The notes below the pieces were generated by a model. That model did not search any database, was not told the origin of the DNA, and worked only from the letters and a program-made list of their open reading frames with translations. Made by a program: the position numbers and the translations under genes. Of a stretch of 64,000 nucleotides of DNA, positions 55,389-63,282 are shown piece after piece. Origin of the DNA: DATGJX01 sp963830545 (GTDB taxonomy: Bacteria; Vulcanimicrobiota; Vulcanimicrobiia; Vulcanimicrobiales; Vulcanimicrobiaceae); the NCBI GenBank assembly GCA_963830545.1, contig CAWHMK010000001.1, forward strand, positions 1,240,001 to 1,304,000, written 5' to 3'. Position 1 is the stretch's first letter; every line of letters begins with the position of its first letter.

Positions 55389-56284
55389 AGTGCCTCCACG
55401 ACGTCGGCCGTCTGTCCGCCGTCGACGGCATTGAGGAAAATATCTTCAAGGTTGAGATCGACGACGCGCACGCTCTGCGCACCCATGGACGTAAGCCGGC
55501 CGGCAAACTCGTCGCTTCCGGCACTCACCGTAAGACGGTAGATGCGCCCGGTCTTCTCCAGGCGCGTCACGCGCGCATCGGTTGCAAGCCCGTTGAGCGC
55601 CGCTGCGTCCGATTCAAAAATTGCTTCGACGATTTTCGAATCGGCCTTCAGGTCGTCGACGGCTCCGGCGAGTGCGACACGCCCTTGCTTGAGCACGGCA
55701 ATGTGATCCGCGGCTCGCTCAACTTGTCCGATTTGATGCGAAGAGAGAATAATCGTTGCGCCCTGTGCGGATGCATCGATGATCAGCTTCAAGACCGATC
55801 GCTGATTGACCGGATCCAAACCGCTGGTCGGCTCGTCCAGCACCATCGTCTCGGGTTCGATCGCGAAAGCGAGCACGACGGAAAGCGCGGTTCGCATGCC
55901 TTTCGACATGTTGCGTACGGATTTGCGTGCGTCGAGCGAAAACAGTTGCATGAGTTCCGCGGCGCGCTTCTCGCTGTAGCTTTTGTACGCGCGCCTCTGC
56001 ATCTCGAGATGCTCTGCGGCCGTCATCCACTCGTACAGCGCGATGCGCTCCGGAACGTAGGCAAGGTGTTCGAACGTCTGCGGCTCCAGAGGTTTGCCGT
56101 CGAATCGTACGCTGCCCGAGGTCGGACTCGCCAAACCCAGCATACACTTGAACGTACTGGTCTTGCCGGCGCCGTTGGGACCGAGCAAGCCGAATACGGA
56201 ACCTGTCGGAATCTCAATGCTGACGTCGTCGACGGCGAGGAATTTGCCGAAGCGTTTGGTCAGGCGATCGATAGAAATACTCAT
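55385..56284 (-). CDS. ABC transporter ATP-binding protein
   Basis: The 299-aa ATPase is complete: Walker A GPNGAGKTSTFK, Q-loop AYVPERIALYEWMT, a signature position reading NMSKGM, Walker B ETMVLDEPTSGLDP and the switch SSHQIGQ. The signature is a variant of LSGGQ. A C-terminal domain of about 80 residues follows, as in exporter ATPases of the CcmA/BcrA type. The ATG overlaps the GntR stop (ATGA), so regulator, ATPase and permease are one operon. Confidence 0.92.
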   Translation of the reverse strand: MSISIDRLTKRFGKFLAVDDVSIEIPTGSVFGLLGPNGAGKTSTFKCMLGLASPTSGSVRFDGKPLEPQTFEHLAYVPERIALYEWMTAAEHLEMQRRAYKSYSEKRAAELMQLFSLDARKSVRNMSKGMRTALSVVLAFAIEPETMVLDEPTSGLDPVNQRSVLKLIIDASAQGATIILSSHQIGQVERAADHIAVLKQGRVALAGAVDDLKADSKIVEAIFESDAAALNGLATDARVTRLEKTGRIYRLTVSAGSDEFAGRLTSMGAQSVRVVDLNLEDIFLNAVDGGQTADVVEAL

Positions 56285-56679
56285 CGTTCCTCCGGGAACC
56301 ACCGCGCGAGTGCGGCCTCAAAGAGCGCCCGAATGCGTATTGCGTTCAGGCCGATGGATTTGGCTTCGCGAACCGCCTGCAGCAACGAGTCTGCCGCAAG
56401 GTCGGACGCGGCTGCGCGAGACCTTTCGACGGAACCGTTGGCGCGCACGAACGATCCGCGCCCCGGCGCAGTTTCAATCACGCTGTCCCGTTCCAGGTCA
56501 CGATAGGCACGGGCAACGGTGTTCGGATTTACCGTGAGATCGAGCGCGAGTTGCTTCACCGTCGGAAGTTGTTCGCCCGGGGCGAGAACCCCCAGAGCCA
56601 CGGAGCGCTTTATCTGCTCGATGATTTGGAGGTAGATCGGAACGCCGCTTCGCGGGTCGACCGTGAGGATTGCCGGCAT
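56281..56679 (-). CDS. GntR-family (YtrA-type) regulator
   Basis: The 132-aa protein has the GntR winged helix (VPIYLQIIEQIKRSVALGVLAPGEQLPTV in short pieces; VNPNTVARAYRDLERDSVIE as recognition helix) and a short C-terminal dimerisation helix pair, which defines the YtrA subfamily. These regulators usually repress their own ABC operon. Two copies of ACTAGTAC between the promoter and the first gene are good candidate operators. It is the second gene after a 38-codon ORF. Confidence 0.9.
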   Translation of the reverse strand: MPAILTVDPRSGVPIYLQIIEQIKRSVALGVLAPGEQLPTVKQLALDLTVNPNTVARAYRDLERDSVIETAPGRGSFVRANGSVERSRAAASDLAADSLLQAVREAKSIGLNAIRIRALFEAALARWFPEER

Positions 56680-56691
56680 GAAAGCGCTCGC

Positions 56692-56808
56692 TTAAATCTT
56701 CGGGCCCCAACCGAGGAAGAGGCCGCCGGACTGCTGTTCGAGCGGGAAGGAGGGGCGGCGCGTTTCGCCTTCGACGGACCGTACTTGGCGATTTTGGCTG
56801 GTAGTCAT
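56692..56808 (-). CDS. 38-residue GWGPK peptide, first gene of the GntR-ABC operon
   Basis: The ORF starts on ATG with AGGGAG eight bases upstream and ends 12 bases before the GntR gene. The peptide begins MTTSQNRQVRSVEGETRR, then PSFPLEQQSGG, and ends LFLGWGPKI. The C-terminal GWGPK is shared with the tiny ORF at 61990-62151, which has no other similarity. A polar N-terminus with a compact C-terminal motif is the layout of many modified-peptide precursors, but no maturase is nearby. It may be a leader, a signal or an ABC substrate. Confidence 0.55.
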   Translation of the reverse strand: MTTSQNRQVRSVEGETRRPSFPLEQQSGGLFLGWGPKI

Positions 56809-56831
56809 GATAAAACTCCCTTAGTTTCAGG

Positions 56832-56895
56832 ACTAGTACCAATCTGCTGTTGTACTAGTACAGTAGTACAATAGCATAATTCTGCGCCGTGTCAA
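56832..56895 (-). promoter_or_regulatory. Promoter and tandem operators of the GntR-ABC operon
   Basis: On the minus strand TTGACA (56895-56890) and TATTGT (56873-56868) are 16 bases apart. The palindrome GTACTAGTAC lies at 56852-56861 and a second ACTAGTAC at 56832-56839, 22 bases away, about two helix turns. These fit dimer binding of the encoded YtrA-type GntR protein. Confidence 0.6.
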
Positions 56896-56958
56896 GCTCT
56901 GCTACGGGTCATGGTCATTATGACCGTAGGCGGGCGACCCCCGTCCGGGACAATTTCC

Positions 56959-57125
56959 CGTCATGGTAAGCCGGTCGAAGCACGGCTGAGAGCAGTCGAC
57001 ACCCCGCAAGAAGGGCATAGTTTCTCGTCATACTGAGCCCGTCGAAGCACGGCTGAGCGCAGTCGAAGCCCCCCGCGAGAAGGCCCCTCGACACGCTAGG
57101 GGTCGTTCGACACGCTCACGATGAC
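56959..57125. repeat. Cluster of short dispersed repeats
   Basis: Two direct copies (56959-57014 and 57026-57083) share CGTCAT...GAGC..GTCGAAGCACGGCTGAG and a tail ending in GAAGG. A third, inverted piece lies at 57106-57125 (TTCGACACGCTCACGATGAC). Single related pieces occur near 50690-50712 and 22985-23000. The rest of the 56896-57145 gap holds no gene I can support. Confidence 0.6.
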
Positions 57126-57145
57126 AACACGATGATGAAAAATCC

Positions 57146-57984
57146 CTACTGTTCGATCGCGAATTGCGCCAGTGCGTCACGATCGCCGACGATATCGATG
57201 GCGGCGATGCGATCGCCCGCTATAGTGAAGCGAAACGCAACGCGAACTTCGCGTTCGTGCATCCACACCGCTCCCGGTTCGCCGTCGATGAGTGCGGGTA
57301 GCGCCGCGCGCGCACGTCCGGAAAAACGGCGTGCAACGGCCTGCGCGCCATCGATGCCGCTCTGCAGACGATCGCTCTGCCAATACGCCGCACCCCTCAT
57401 CGCCATCACCGTTTCATCCGCTCGAAGCGTTGCTCCCGGATCGAGCAGCGCGAGCAGTGCGGCAAAATTTCCCGAACGCGATGCTTGCAGAAACGCGCGA
57501 ACGAGTTCGTCGTGCCGCTACGTTTTCGCATCACGGCCTTCGGACGCGCCGCGCCGAACGCGGCGACGTCTTCGAACGGCACATCGAACATGTCGTGCAG
57601 CACGAATGCAACGCGTTCTGCGGGCGGCAGCGCATCCAGCACGATCAGCAGAGCAACGCCGATGGCATCGACGAGAACGGCTTCTTCCTCCGGTCGATCG
57701 CCGGGAGCGATTGCCGCAATGTTTCGACGCGGGTCATCGGCCGTCAATTCCTCGCGCCGGCTTTTGCGCCGTTTGAGCGTATCGAGACAAACGCGTGCAA
57801 CCACCGCCGTGAGCCAGGCTTCGAAATTTGCAACTCCTGCAAGGTCGGCACGGCTGATGCGCAGCCAACTTTCCTGCAGCGCGTCGTCGGATTCGGCAGC
57901 GGATCCCAGTATTCGCTGCGCGATGCGCAGCAAGCGGGGGCGAGCCGTCTCGAAACGCTGCGCGAGCCGTTCCGCATTTTCCAA
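57146..57984 (-). pseudogene. ECF sigma factor with SnoaL-like tail (SigJ type), broken near 57525
   Basis: A TTG start with GGGAG upstream opens a sigma-70 region 2 (RILGSAAESDDALQESWLRI) and part of region 4 (LPPAERVAFVLHDMFDVPFEDVAAF). Near 57525 the frame is disrupted. The SnoaL-like domain typical of SigJ proteins follows in another frame (RHDELVRAFLQASRSGNFAALLALLDP, here cited in part) down to 57146. The region 4 helix seems shortened as well, so more than one base may be lost. An active sigma factor is unlikely. Confidence 0.75.
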
Positions 57985-58059
57985 CGCAACAATCTCCCAG
58001 AGTGCCCGTCACATTTCACCGCGCTCGATGCGTCATACGGATGGAAGGAGAATGACATC

Positions 58060-58401
58060 TTGAAGGACGTTTCACTCATCGTTTACTCTACTGCAGACGT
58101 GACCACAGCCAAGCCGTTTTTTCGCGAGCTCATCGGGGACGACCCCTACGCCGACAGTCCCCAATACGTGGGCTACAAGAGCGGCGTTATGGAGGTCGGG
58201 CTCGTTCCGAGCGGAGATAAACGCGACGGCGGACTCGCTTATTGGACGGTGGACGACATTGCAGCAAAACTCAAAGCGCTCGTGGACGCGGGTGGCACGG
58301 TCGTGCAAGACGTCACGGACGTCGGCTACGGACTGCACGTCGCAACCGTGAAAGATCCCAACGGCGCGATCGTGGGGTTGCGGCAATTCCCGAAGGGATA
58401 A
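58060..58401 (+). CDS. VOC/glyoxalase-like protein
   Basis: The 113-aa protein has a vicinal-oxygen-chelate fold pattern: KDVSLIVYSTADVTTAKPFFRELIG, then GYKSGVMEVGLVP, VDDIAAKLKALVDAGGTVVQDV and VKDPNGAIVGLRQ. Members are glyoxalases, dioxygenases or antibiotic-binding proteins. I place the start at a TTG with GAAGGAG nine bases upstream; the frame is open for a long way before it but only as shadow of the sigma gene. It is divergent from the broken sigma gene. Confidence 0.8.
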   Translation: MKDVSLIVYSTADVTTAKPFFRELIGDDPYADSPQYVGYKSGVMEVGLVPSGDKRDGGLAYWTVDDIAAKLKALVDAGGTVVQDVTDVGYGLHVATVKDPNGAIVGLRQFPKG

Positions 58402-58479
58402 TCCTCACACTCGTTCGACGCACGCACAGCTGCGACGCCTGCACTTGGATTTGCGGCGGCGCAGTCTGAGCGGCACGTT

Positions 58480-58508
58480 TTCGAACACGACGGCGGCCGT
58501 GGTATAAA
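58480..58508 (+). promoter_or_regulatory. Promoter of the M48-RDD gene, probably leaderless
   Basis: TTCGAA (58480-58485) and TATAAA (58503-58508) are 17 bases apart. The ATG at 58515 is 6 bases beyond the -10 box, where transcription should begin. AAAGG overlaps the -10 region and could serve only if initiation were further upstream. Confidence 0.5.
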
Positions 58509-58514
58509 GGTAGC

Positions 58515-59801
58515 ATGTCCGATCTCTTCAAAGGACCCCTCTCCCTCACATATACAGGGGAACGGCTAGCCTTTTGCCTCACGTTGCTGCTCGCGCTTCC
58601 GGCCGCGGCCGCAATCGGGTTTTTCATCCACGAAGAGATCGGTATGTCGCAGGTTGCGTTGTTCTTGGTCGTTGCAATGGTGTACGTCACGCTCGGGCGC
58701 GGCCGCCTCGTCGGAAGCAGCGTACGCATTCATGAAACGCAATATCCGCAGTTGTTCGCGGTCGTGAAACGCTGCGCGGCAGCTCTGAGCCTGCCGATGC
58801 CGGTAGTGTTCGTGCGCGAGGATTACAACGTTCCGGTACTCGCAGTGGGGCTTGGCGAGCCGTATTCGCTGGTCATCTCGAGCAACTGGATCGAGCACTT
58901 CAAGGACGACGAATTGACGTTCATGGTGGGACGCGAACTCGGCCACATCGCGTCGGGGCACACGCGCTTCACCTCGCTGCTCAGCATCAACGGCAACGAG
59001 AACGCCATCGTGTCGCTGGTCTTCGGTGCGTGGCTTCGCAAAGCCGAGCTGACCTGCGACCGCGTGGGGCTGCTGGCCTGCGGCTCGCTCGACTCCGCGA
59101 CACGCGCCATCGCCGTCGCGTCGTTTCATCACTTCGCACGGAAGATCGATCACGAAGCCTTCGGGCGACAGCACCGCGACATGGGTACTGACAGCATCTT
59201 CCGTTTGGGCGAATGGCTCGGATCGATGCCGTACGTGACCACGCGCATCGATGCGATGCGCGCCTTCATGCAGACGAATCTGTTTGCGCTCCACGAAGAA
59301 CGCTTCGTGCAGCAAAGCGCCGTAGAGCCGGTGCATTTGGTGGCGCGCGGAGAGTCGGCCGTGGCGCCGAAGGATTGCGCGGGTTGGTGGCGGCGCTCCT
59401 GGGCGTTTTTTCTGGATCTCATCGTCATCGGCGCGCTCAGCGACATCATCACGCATCACGCGTACGGCCCTTTCAAGAAGTCGCAATTCGTCTTCAATCA
59501 CGTGACCGTTCAGTGGGACGGCTCGTGGCTTGCTCTGCTCGCATTTCTCGCGTACTGCCCGGTCTTGGTCGGGTTGGTGGGACAAACGCCCGGTATGCTC
59601 ATTGCCGGTCTGCGCGTCGTACGTTTGGACTTCGGACGCGTCGGCTTCGGGCAAGCGTTTTGGCGATACGTCATTCTGTTCCTGATATGGTGGTACATCG
59701 TGCCGCTCAGCGCGTTTTCGCGCGTCTACGCAAACGACAAATGGTCGGGTACACGCCTCATCAAGACCGAGCGCGTCCTGGCGCGAACCGTTACCGGCTG
59801 A
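58515..59801 (+). CDS. M48-like peptidase domain fused to an RDD membrane domain, zinc motif altered
   Basis: The 428-aa protein has two N-terminal helices and then an M48-like domain: RIHETQYPQLFAVVKRCAAALSLPMPVVFV leads to VGRELGHIASGH. In active peptidases that motif is HExxH; here residue 140 is Arg, so one zinc ligand is missing, while E141, H144 and the later ELTCDR remain. From about residue 285 an RDD domain follows (WWRRSWAFFLDLIVIGALSD, GQTPGMLIAGLRVV). The combination is unusual. Inactivity, or a changed metal site, is inferred. Confidence 0.78.
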   Translation: MSDLFKGPLSLTYTGERLAFCLTLLLALPAAAAIGFFIHEEIGMSQVALFLVVAMVYVTLGRGRLVGSSVRIHETQYPQLFAVVKRCAAALSLPMPVVFVREDYNVPVLAVGLGEPYSLVISSNWIEHFKDDELTFMVGRELGHIASGHTRFTSLLSINGNENAIVSLVFGAWLRKAELTCDRVGLLACGSLDSATRAIAVASFHHFARKIDHEAFGRQHRDMGTDSIFRLGEWLGSMPYVTTRIDAMRAFMQTNLFALHEERFVQQSAVEPVHLVARGESAVAPKDCAGWWRRSWAFFLDLIVIGALSDIITHHAYGPFKKSQFVFNHVTVQWDGSWLALLAFLAYCPVLVGLVGQTPGMLIAGLRVVRLDFGRVGFGQAFWRYVILFLIWWYIVPLSAFSRVYANDKWSGTRLIKTERVLARTVTG

Positions 59802-60279
59802 TTTGCGTCTGTAAGGCATTGCTCACGCGGTTGAGCGCATTGACGATGCCGATCGTGCAAAGGATTTCGACGATTTCTCCGTCATGATAGTGTTCGCGCA
59901 GCGCATCCCATAGCGCGTCGGGAAGCGCGCGCGCTTCTCGCGTGAGCGAGACCGCTGCCGAGAGCGCCGCCTTCTGCGCGCCGTCGAAAAGATCGCTTCG
60001 CGCAAAATCCCAAAGTGCATTGAGCATATCCACGCTCACACCCGCCGCGCGCGCTTCGCGCCGGTATGCGACCAGCGCAGGCTCGCAGAAGTTAATCGCA
60101 GAGACCATCGCGGCGCAGAGCGCTTTGGTCGCCGGTGAAACCGTACCGCCGCGCATGATCGCACGCAGATGATCGGCGCAGGTGAGAGCCACGTCCGGAC
60201 GCGCGGCCATAGTTGCGAACAAGTTCGCGTCGGGAACGTTGCGGGCGGCCTGCGCGTCGAGCGCGGGCAGCCGCGGCAT
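59791..60279 (-). CDS. Carboxymuconolactone decarboxylase / AhpD-like protein
   Basis: The 162-aa helical protein has the CMD/AhpD pattern (ALCAAMVSAINFCEPALVAYRREARAAG and ALWDFARSDLF). The redox pair CxxC of true AhpD proteins is not present, since only single cysteines are seen, so peroxidase-type activity is doubtful. The ATG overlaps the stop of the TPR regulator (TAATG), forming a two-gene operon. It overlaps the M48-RDD gene end by 11 bases. Confidence 0.72.
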   Translation of the reverse strand: MPRLPALDAQAARNVPDANLFATMAARPDVALTCADHLRAIMRGGTVSPATKALCAAMVSAINFCEPALVAYRREARAAGVSVDMLNALWDFARSDLFDGAQKAALSAAVSLTREARALPDALWDALREHYHDGEIVEILCTIGIVNALNRVSNALQTQISR

Positions 60280-61699
60280 TACGCCGGGCCTTGCGTAAAG
60301 GGCCGGAAGCGCGAGTCGGCTCGGACCGGATCCATTCGCGGGTCGATTGCGAGCACGCCGCCCAGCGCCATGTGCTGCGCACGGCGCAGCATGTCGAGCG
60401 CATCCGTCCGGCGCCCCATGGCTACGAGCGCGGTAATCACGTCTTTCGGATCGACCCCGTCCGAGCCCATGCCGGCTTGGGCGATGCGCAGGCCTGCGCC
60501 TCGGCATTTGCGTAATCGTGCATCGCCGCGTAGGCGTGCGCGAGAAGCGCCGCGGCCTCCGGACGGCACATCGCGCAGCGCTGCTCGTACCGCTCGTACG
60601 CGTCGATCGCGTCGCGGTAATTGCCGAGCGCTTCATACGCCAAGCCCATCGACTGGTACGCGTCCACCCGTTGCGCCGACAGATCGAGCGCCTGCTGCGC
60701 GTAGCGAATCGCTTGCGGGTAGCGGCGCGAAAAATACGCCGCTTCGGAAAGCCAATCCGTCGCCGCCACCGATTCCGGATCGAGTACCGCGGCTTCGTGC
60801 AATTGATCGAAGGCTTCTTGCGCGCGTCCTTCCTCCAGGAGCGCGGATCCATACCATTGATGCGCCGGGGCGTAGGTCGGATCCAGCGCAATAGCGCGCC
60901 GGAATTCGATCTGCGCCGCGCTGGATTTATGCCGTCTCATCTCGACGACGCCCAATGCGGCGTGCGCTTCGGCGGAATTCGCGTCCAGCGCAAGCGCGCG
61001 ATCGGCGGATCTCTTGGCTCGGCCAAAAGCGGCGGACTTCGAAAGCGGACCGTAGCCGTAGTCACCTTCGATTGCGTACGCAACCGCAAGTCCCGCGAAC
61101 CCCCGCGGATCGTGCGGATCGGTGACGGTGACTTGCTTGAAATACCGCAGGCTCTTGTCGATGCCGTCGGCGGTGCGCTGGTTCCAATAGAAGCGTCCCA
61201 TCGAGTAGAGACGCGCCCCCTCTGCTGAAAGCGCGGGCTCGTGCACAGAACGCGGATGCGCCGGGCCGCCCAACGTCAAACCGAGGGCTATCACGAGTGC
61301 AGCCGCCGCCGCAGCGAAGGCGGGCACGGGAAGGCGGCGCACCACTCTCGGCTCCGGACGGGGGCGGGAGGCATGACTCTGCTCGCAGCGCTCAACGCTG
61401 ACGGGAACCGCGAAACGATAGCCTCGCCGCGGGACGGTTTCTATGGCGTCGAACTCCCAGTGTACGCGCAGGGCCTTTCGAATGACGTAGATGTTCTGCG
61501 CGAGGTTGGCTTCCTCGACGAAACCTTCGGGCCAGACCCGCTGGAGCAGCTCAGTCTTGCTCAGCACTTCACCGGGGTGCTCGGCCAGCGCCAGCAGCGT
61601 CTCAACTACCTTCGGGCCGAGGGCGATCGGTGCCTCACCCAATGAAAGCATCAGTTGTTCTCTGTCGAGCCGGAACGGCCCGAACCGATACCTGGTCAT
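60279..61699 (-). pseudogene. Winged-helix / TPR transcriptional regulator, frameshifted near 60493
   Basis: From ATG 61699 the first 95 residues form an OmpR-type winged helix (FGPFRLDREQLMLSLGEAPIALGPKVVETL cited in part; ending VPRRGYRFAVPV). A single transmembrane helix (about 123-145) is followed by six or more TPR repeats. This is the CadC-like design of a membrane-bound regulator with a sensor outside. Near 60493 one base shifts the frame, so the last about 70 residues (LRIAQAGMGSDGVDPKD to FRPFTQGPA) are read elsewhere. DNA binding would survive. It is divergent from a tiny peptide gene. Confidence 0.78.
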
Positions 61700-61989
61700 C
61701 AGCGCTTTCCCTTCGTGTCGACTGCTCCGCCGATGGAACTTCTCAGGTCGCTGCCGCGCGGCCTTGCCCGCAGCCGGTGCGCGGGCTTTCCGACAACGAG
61801 CGGCCGCAGATCCGCGTGACATTATGACGCGATTCGCCACGAAAACAAAAGAAAACGTCATACAATTTTTTTCATTCAATCGTTGCAACTTCGCATGAAA
61901 CAAAAGTTGTAGGCGTGCAGTAGAAGCGGGTGTACAGTACGGATGGGAACGCGGGTGTGCGTTCCATGCTAAACAATAAAGGAATTATC
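61700..61989. other. 290-base divergent intergenic region
   Basis: This gap between the winged-helix regulator and the small peptide gene has an AT-rich centre (61845-61905) with runs of T and A unlike the GC-rich surroundings. Candidate promoter words are seen for both directions but none is convincing. An ATG at 61966 is in frame with the peptide gene but lacks a ribosome binding site. No other gene is visible. Confidence 0.4.
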
Positions 61990-62151
61990 GTGAAAATCGC
62001 TGCGAAACAGCAAGCGAAAACTCAGGAAACCCCGCAGCCGCGCCCCACGATCTCGCTCGCGCGAGTGATCACGACGGGACCCGACACGACCGCATTCAGC
62101 GGATGGGGTCCTAAAGTGAGCGGCGGCAATCTTCTGAAAAACTGGAATTAA
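61990..62151 (+). CDS. 53-residue GWGPK peptide
   Basis: A GTG start with AAAGGA seven bases upstream gives a 53-aa peptide: a basic N-terminus (VKIAAKQQAKTQ), a Pro-rich middle (ETPQPRPTISLARV), then TTGPDTTAFSGWGPKVSGG and the end NLLKNWN. GWGPK is also the end of the tiny ORF at 56692-56808. The gene is divergent from the winged-helix/TPR regulator and followed by three hairpins. It resembles a modified-peptide precursor in size and layout, with no enzyme nearby to confirm that. Confidence 0.55.
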   Translation: MKIAAKQQAKTQETPQPRPTISLARVITTGPDTTAFSGWGPKVSGGNLLKNWN

Positions 62152-62171
62152 TCGCAATTTAAAGTTTCGTT

Positions 62172-62291
62172 CGTATCATTGTGATACGGATGGAAAACGG
62201 GCCCGTTGTCTCCACCAACGCAGTCCGTTCGACTCCAACCTCGTAGAGTGCAGCAAGACGGGCTGGCGATGTCTCCACCATCGCCAGCCCG
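62172..62291. repeat. Three hairpins after the GWGPK peptide gene, two with the same loop
   Basis: CGTATCA and TGATACG pair around TTG at about 62172-62188. CGTTG and CAACG (62204-62220) pair around TCTCCAC. CGGGCTGGCGATG and CATCGCCAGCCCG (62259-62291), a perfect 13-base stem, enclose the same TCTCCAC loop. The gap lies between convergent genes, so a bidirectional terminator or an RNA element is possible. No T run follows. Confidence 0.6.
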
Positions 62292-62308
62292 CGTTCATTC
62301 GCGGCCGT

Positions 62309-63274
62309 TCACGTTGCCGCAGGCAACACCGGTTCGAGAATCCGATCCATTTCCACGAATAGGGATGGATCGACGTCGAGATCGCCTGCGGCTGCATTGT
62401 CTTTCACGTGGTCCGCTTTCGTAGCGCCGACGATTACGCTGGTCACTTCCGGGCGGCGCAAGCACCACGCAAGCGCGAGTTGCGAAAGCGTGCAGTCCGC
62501 GGCGGCGGCGAGGGGCTGCAAACGTTGTACCGCGTCCAGCACCGGCTGCGTGAAGTAGTCTTCCATCATGTCCGCGTTTTTGCCCGCGGCGCGCGTTCCC
62601 GCGGGCGGGTGAGAAACGTCGGTATACTTTCCGGTCAAAATTCCCATCGCGAGCGGCGACCACACCACATTGCCAAGTCCGTACTGAGCGCAAGCGGGCA
62701 GCACGCGCGCTTCGATGCCGCGCCACAACGCGCTGTACTGCGGCTGATTGCTCACCGGCACCGCCCATCCGCGCGCGCGGCACAACGTGACCGCCGAAGT
62801 GATCTGATCGGCGCTCCATTCGGAGACGCCCCAATAGAGCGTCTTGCCGGCACGAACCAGATCGTTCATCATCTCGCACGTTTCTTCGATGGGAGTGGTC
62901 AAGTCGTAGCGATGACATTGATACAGATCGACGTATTCGACTTGCAGACGACGCAGCGAGTGATGAATTTGATCGCGGATGTGCTTGCGCGAAAGCCCGC
63001 GCTCGTTCGGTCCCTCGCCCATCGGAAAATAGACCTTCGTAGCAAGGACCAACTGATCGCGCGGAAGCTCCTTGAGGATCGGCCCGAGCACTTCTTCCGC
63101 GGCGCCACGGGCATAGACGTTCGCCGTGTCGATAAAATTTATGCCTTGCTCCCAGGCTTGCAATACACACGCGCGCGCGGTCTGCGTAGCCACGCTTCCG
63201 CCGTACGTCAACCACGAGCCCAAGCCGACGACGGAGAGCCGTATTCCGGAATGTCCGAGCGATCTATAGCGCAT
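62309..63274 (-). CDS. Aldo/keto reductase
   Basis: The 321-aa protein is an aldo/keto reductase of the voltage-gated-channel-beta/YghZ-like group. It shows GLGSWLTYGG, FIDTANVYARGAAEEVLG with the catalytic tyrosine, ATKVYFPMGEG with the lysine, LYQCHRYD with the histidine, and the NADPH-binding end SVIVGATKADHVKDN. It reduces aldehydes or ketones. It begins 9 bases after the lipid-kinase gene ends and may be co-transcribed with it. Confidence 0.92.
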   Translation of the reverse strand: MRYRSLGHSGIRLSVVGLGSWLTYGGSVATQTARACVLQAWEQGINFIDTANVYARGAAEEVLGPILKELPRDQLVLATKVYFPMGEGPNERGLSRKHIRDQIHHSLRRLQVEYVDLYQCHRYDLTTPIEETCEMMNDLVRAGKTLYWGVSEWSADQITSAVTLCRARGWAVPVSNQPQYSALWRGIEARVLPACAQYGLGNVVWSPLAMGILTGKYTDVSHPPAGTRAAGKNADMMEDYFTQPVLDAVQRLQPLAAAADCTLSQLALAWCLRRPEVTSVIVGATKADHVKDNAAAGDLDVDPSLFVEMDRILEPVLPAAT

Positions 63275-63282
63275 GTCGTGCG

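Noticed and set aside
62206..62424. Short plus-strand ORF through the hairpin region after the GWGPK peptide gene
   Set aside because: It has no ribosome binding site, runs antisense into the aldo/keto reductase gene, and its Pro/Arg content reflects the hairpins.
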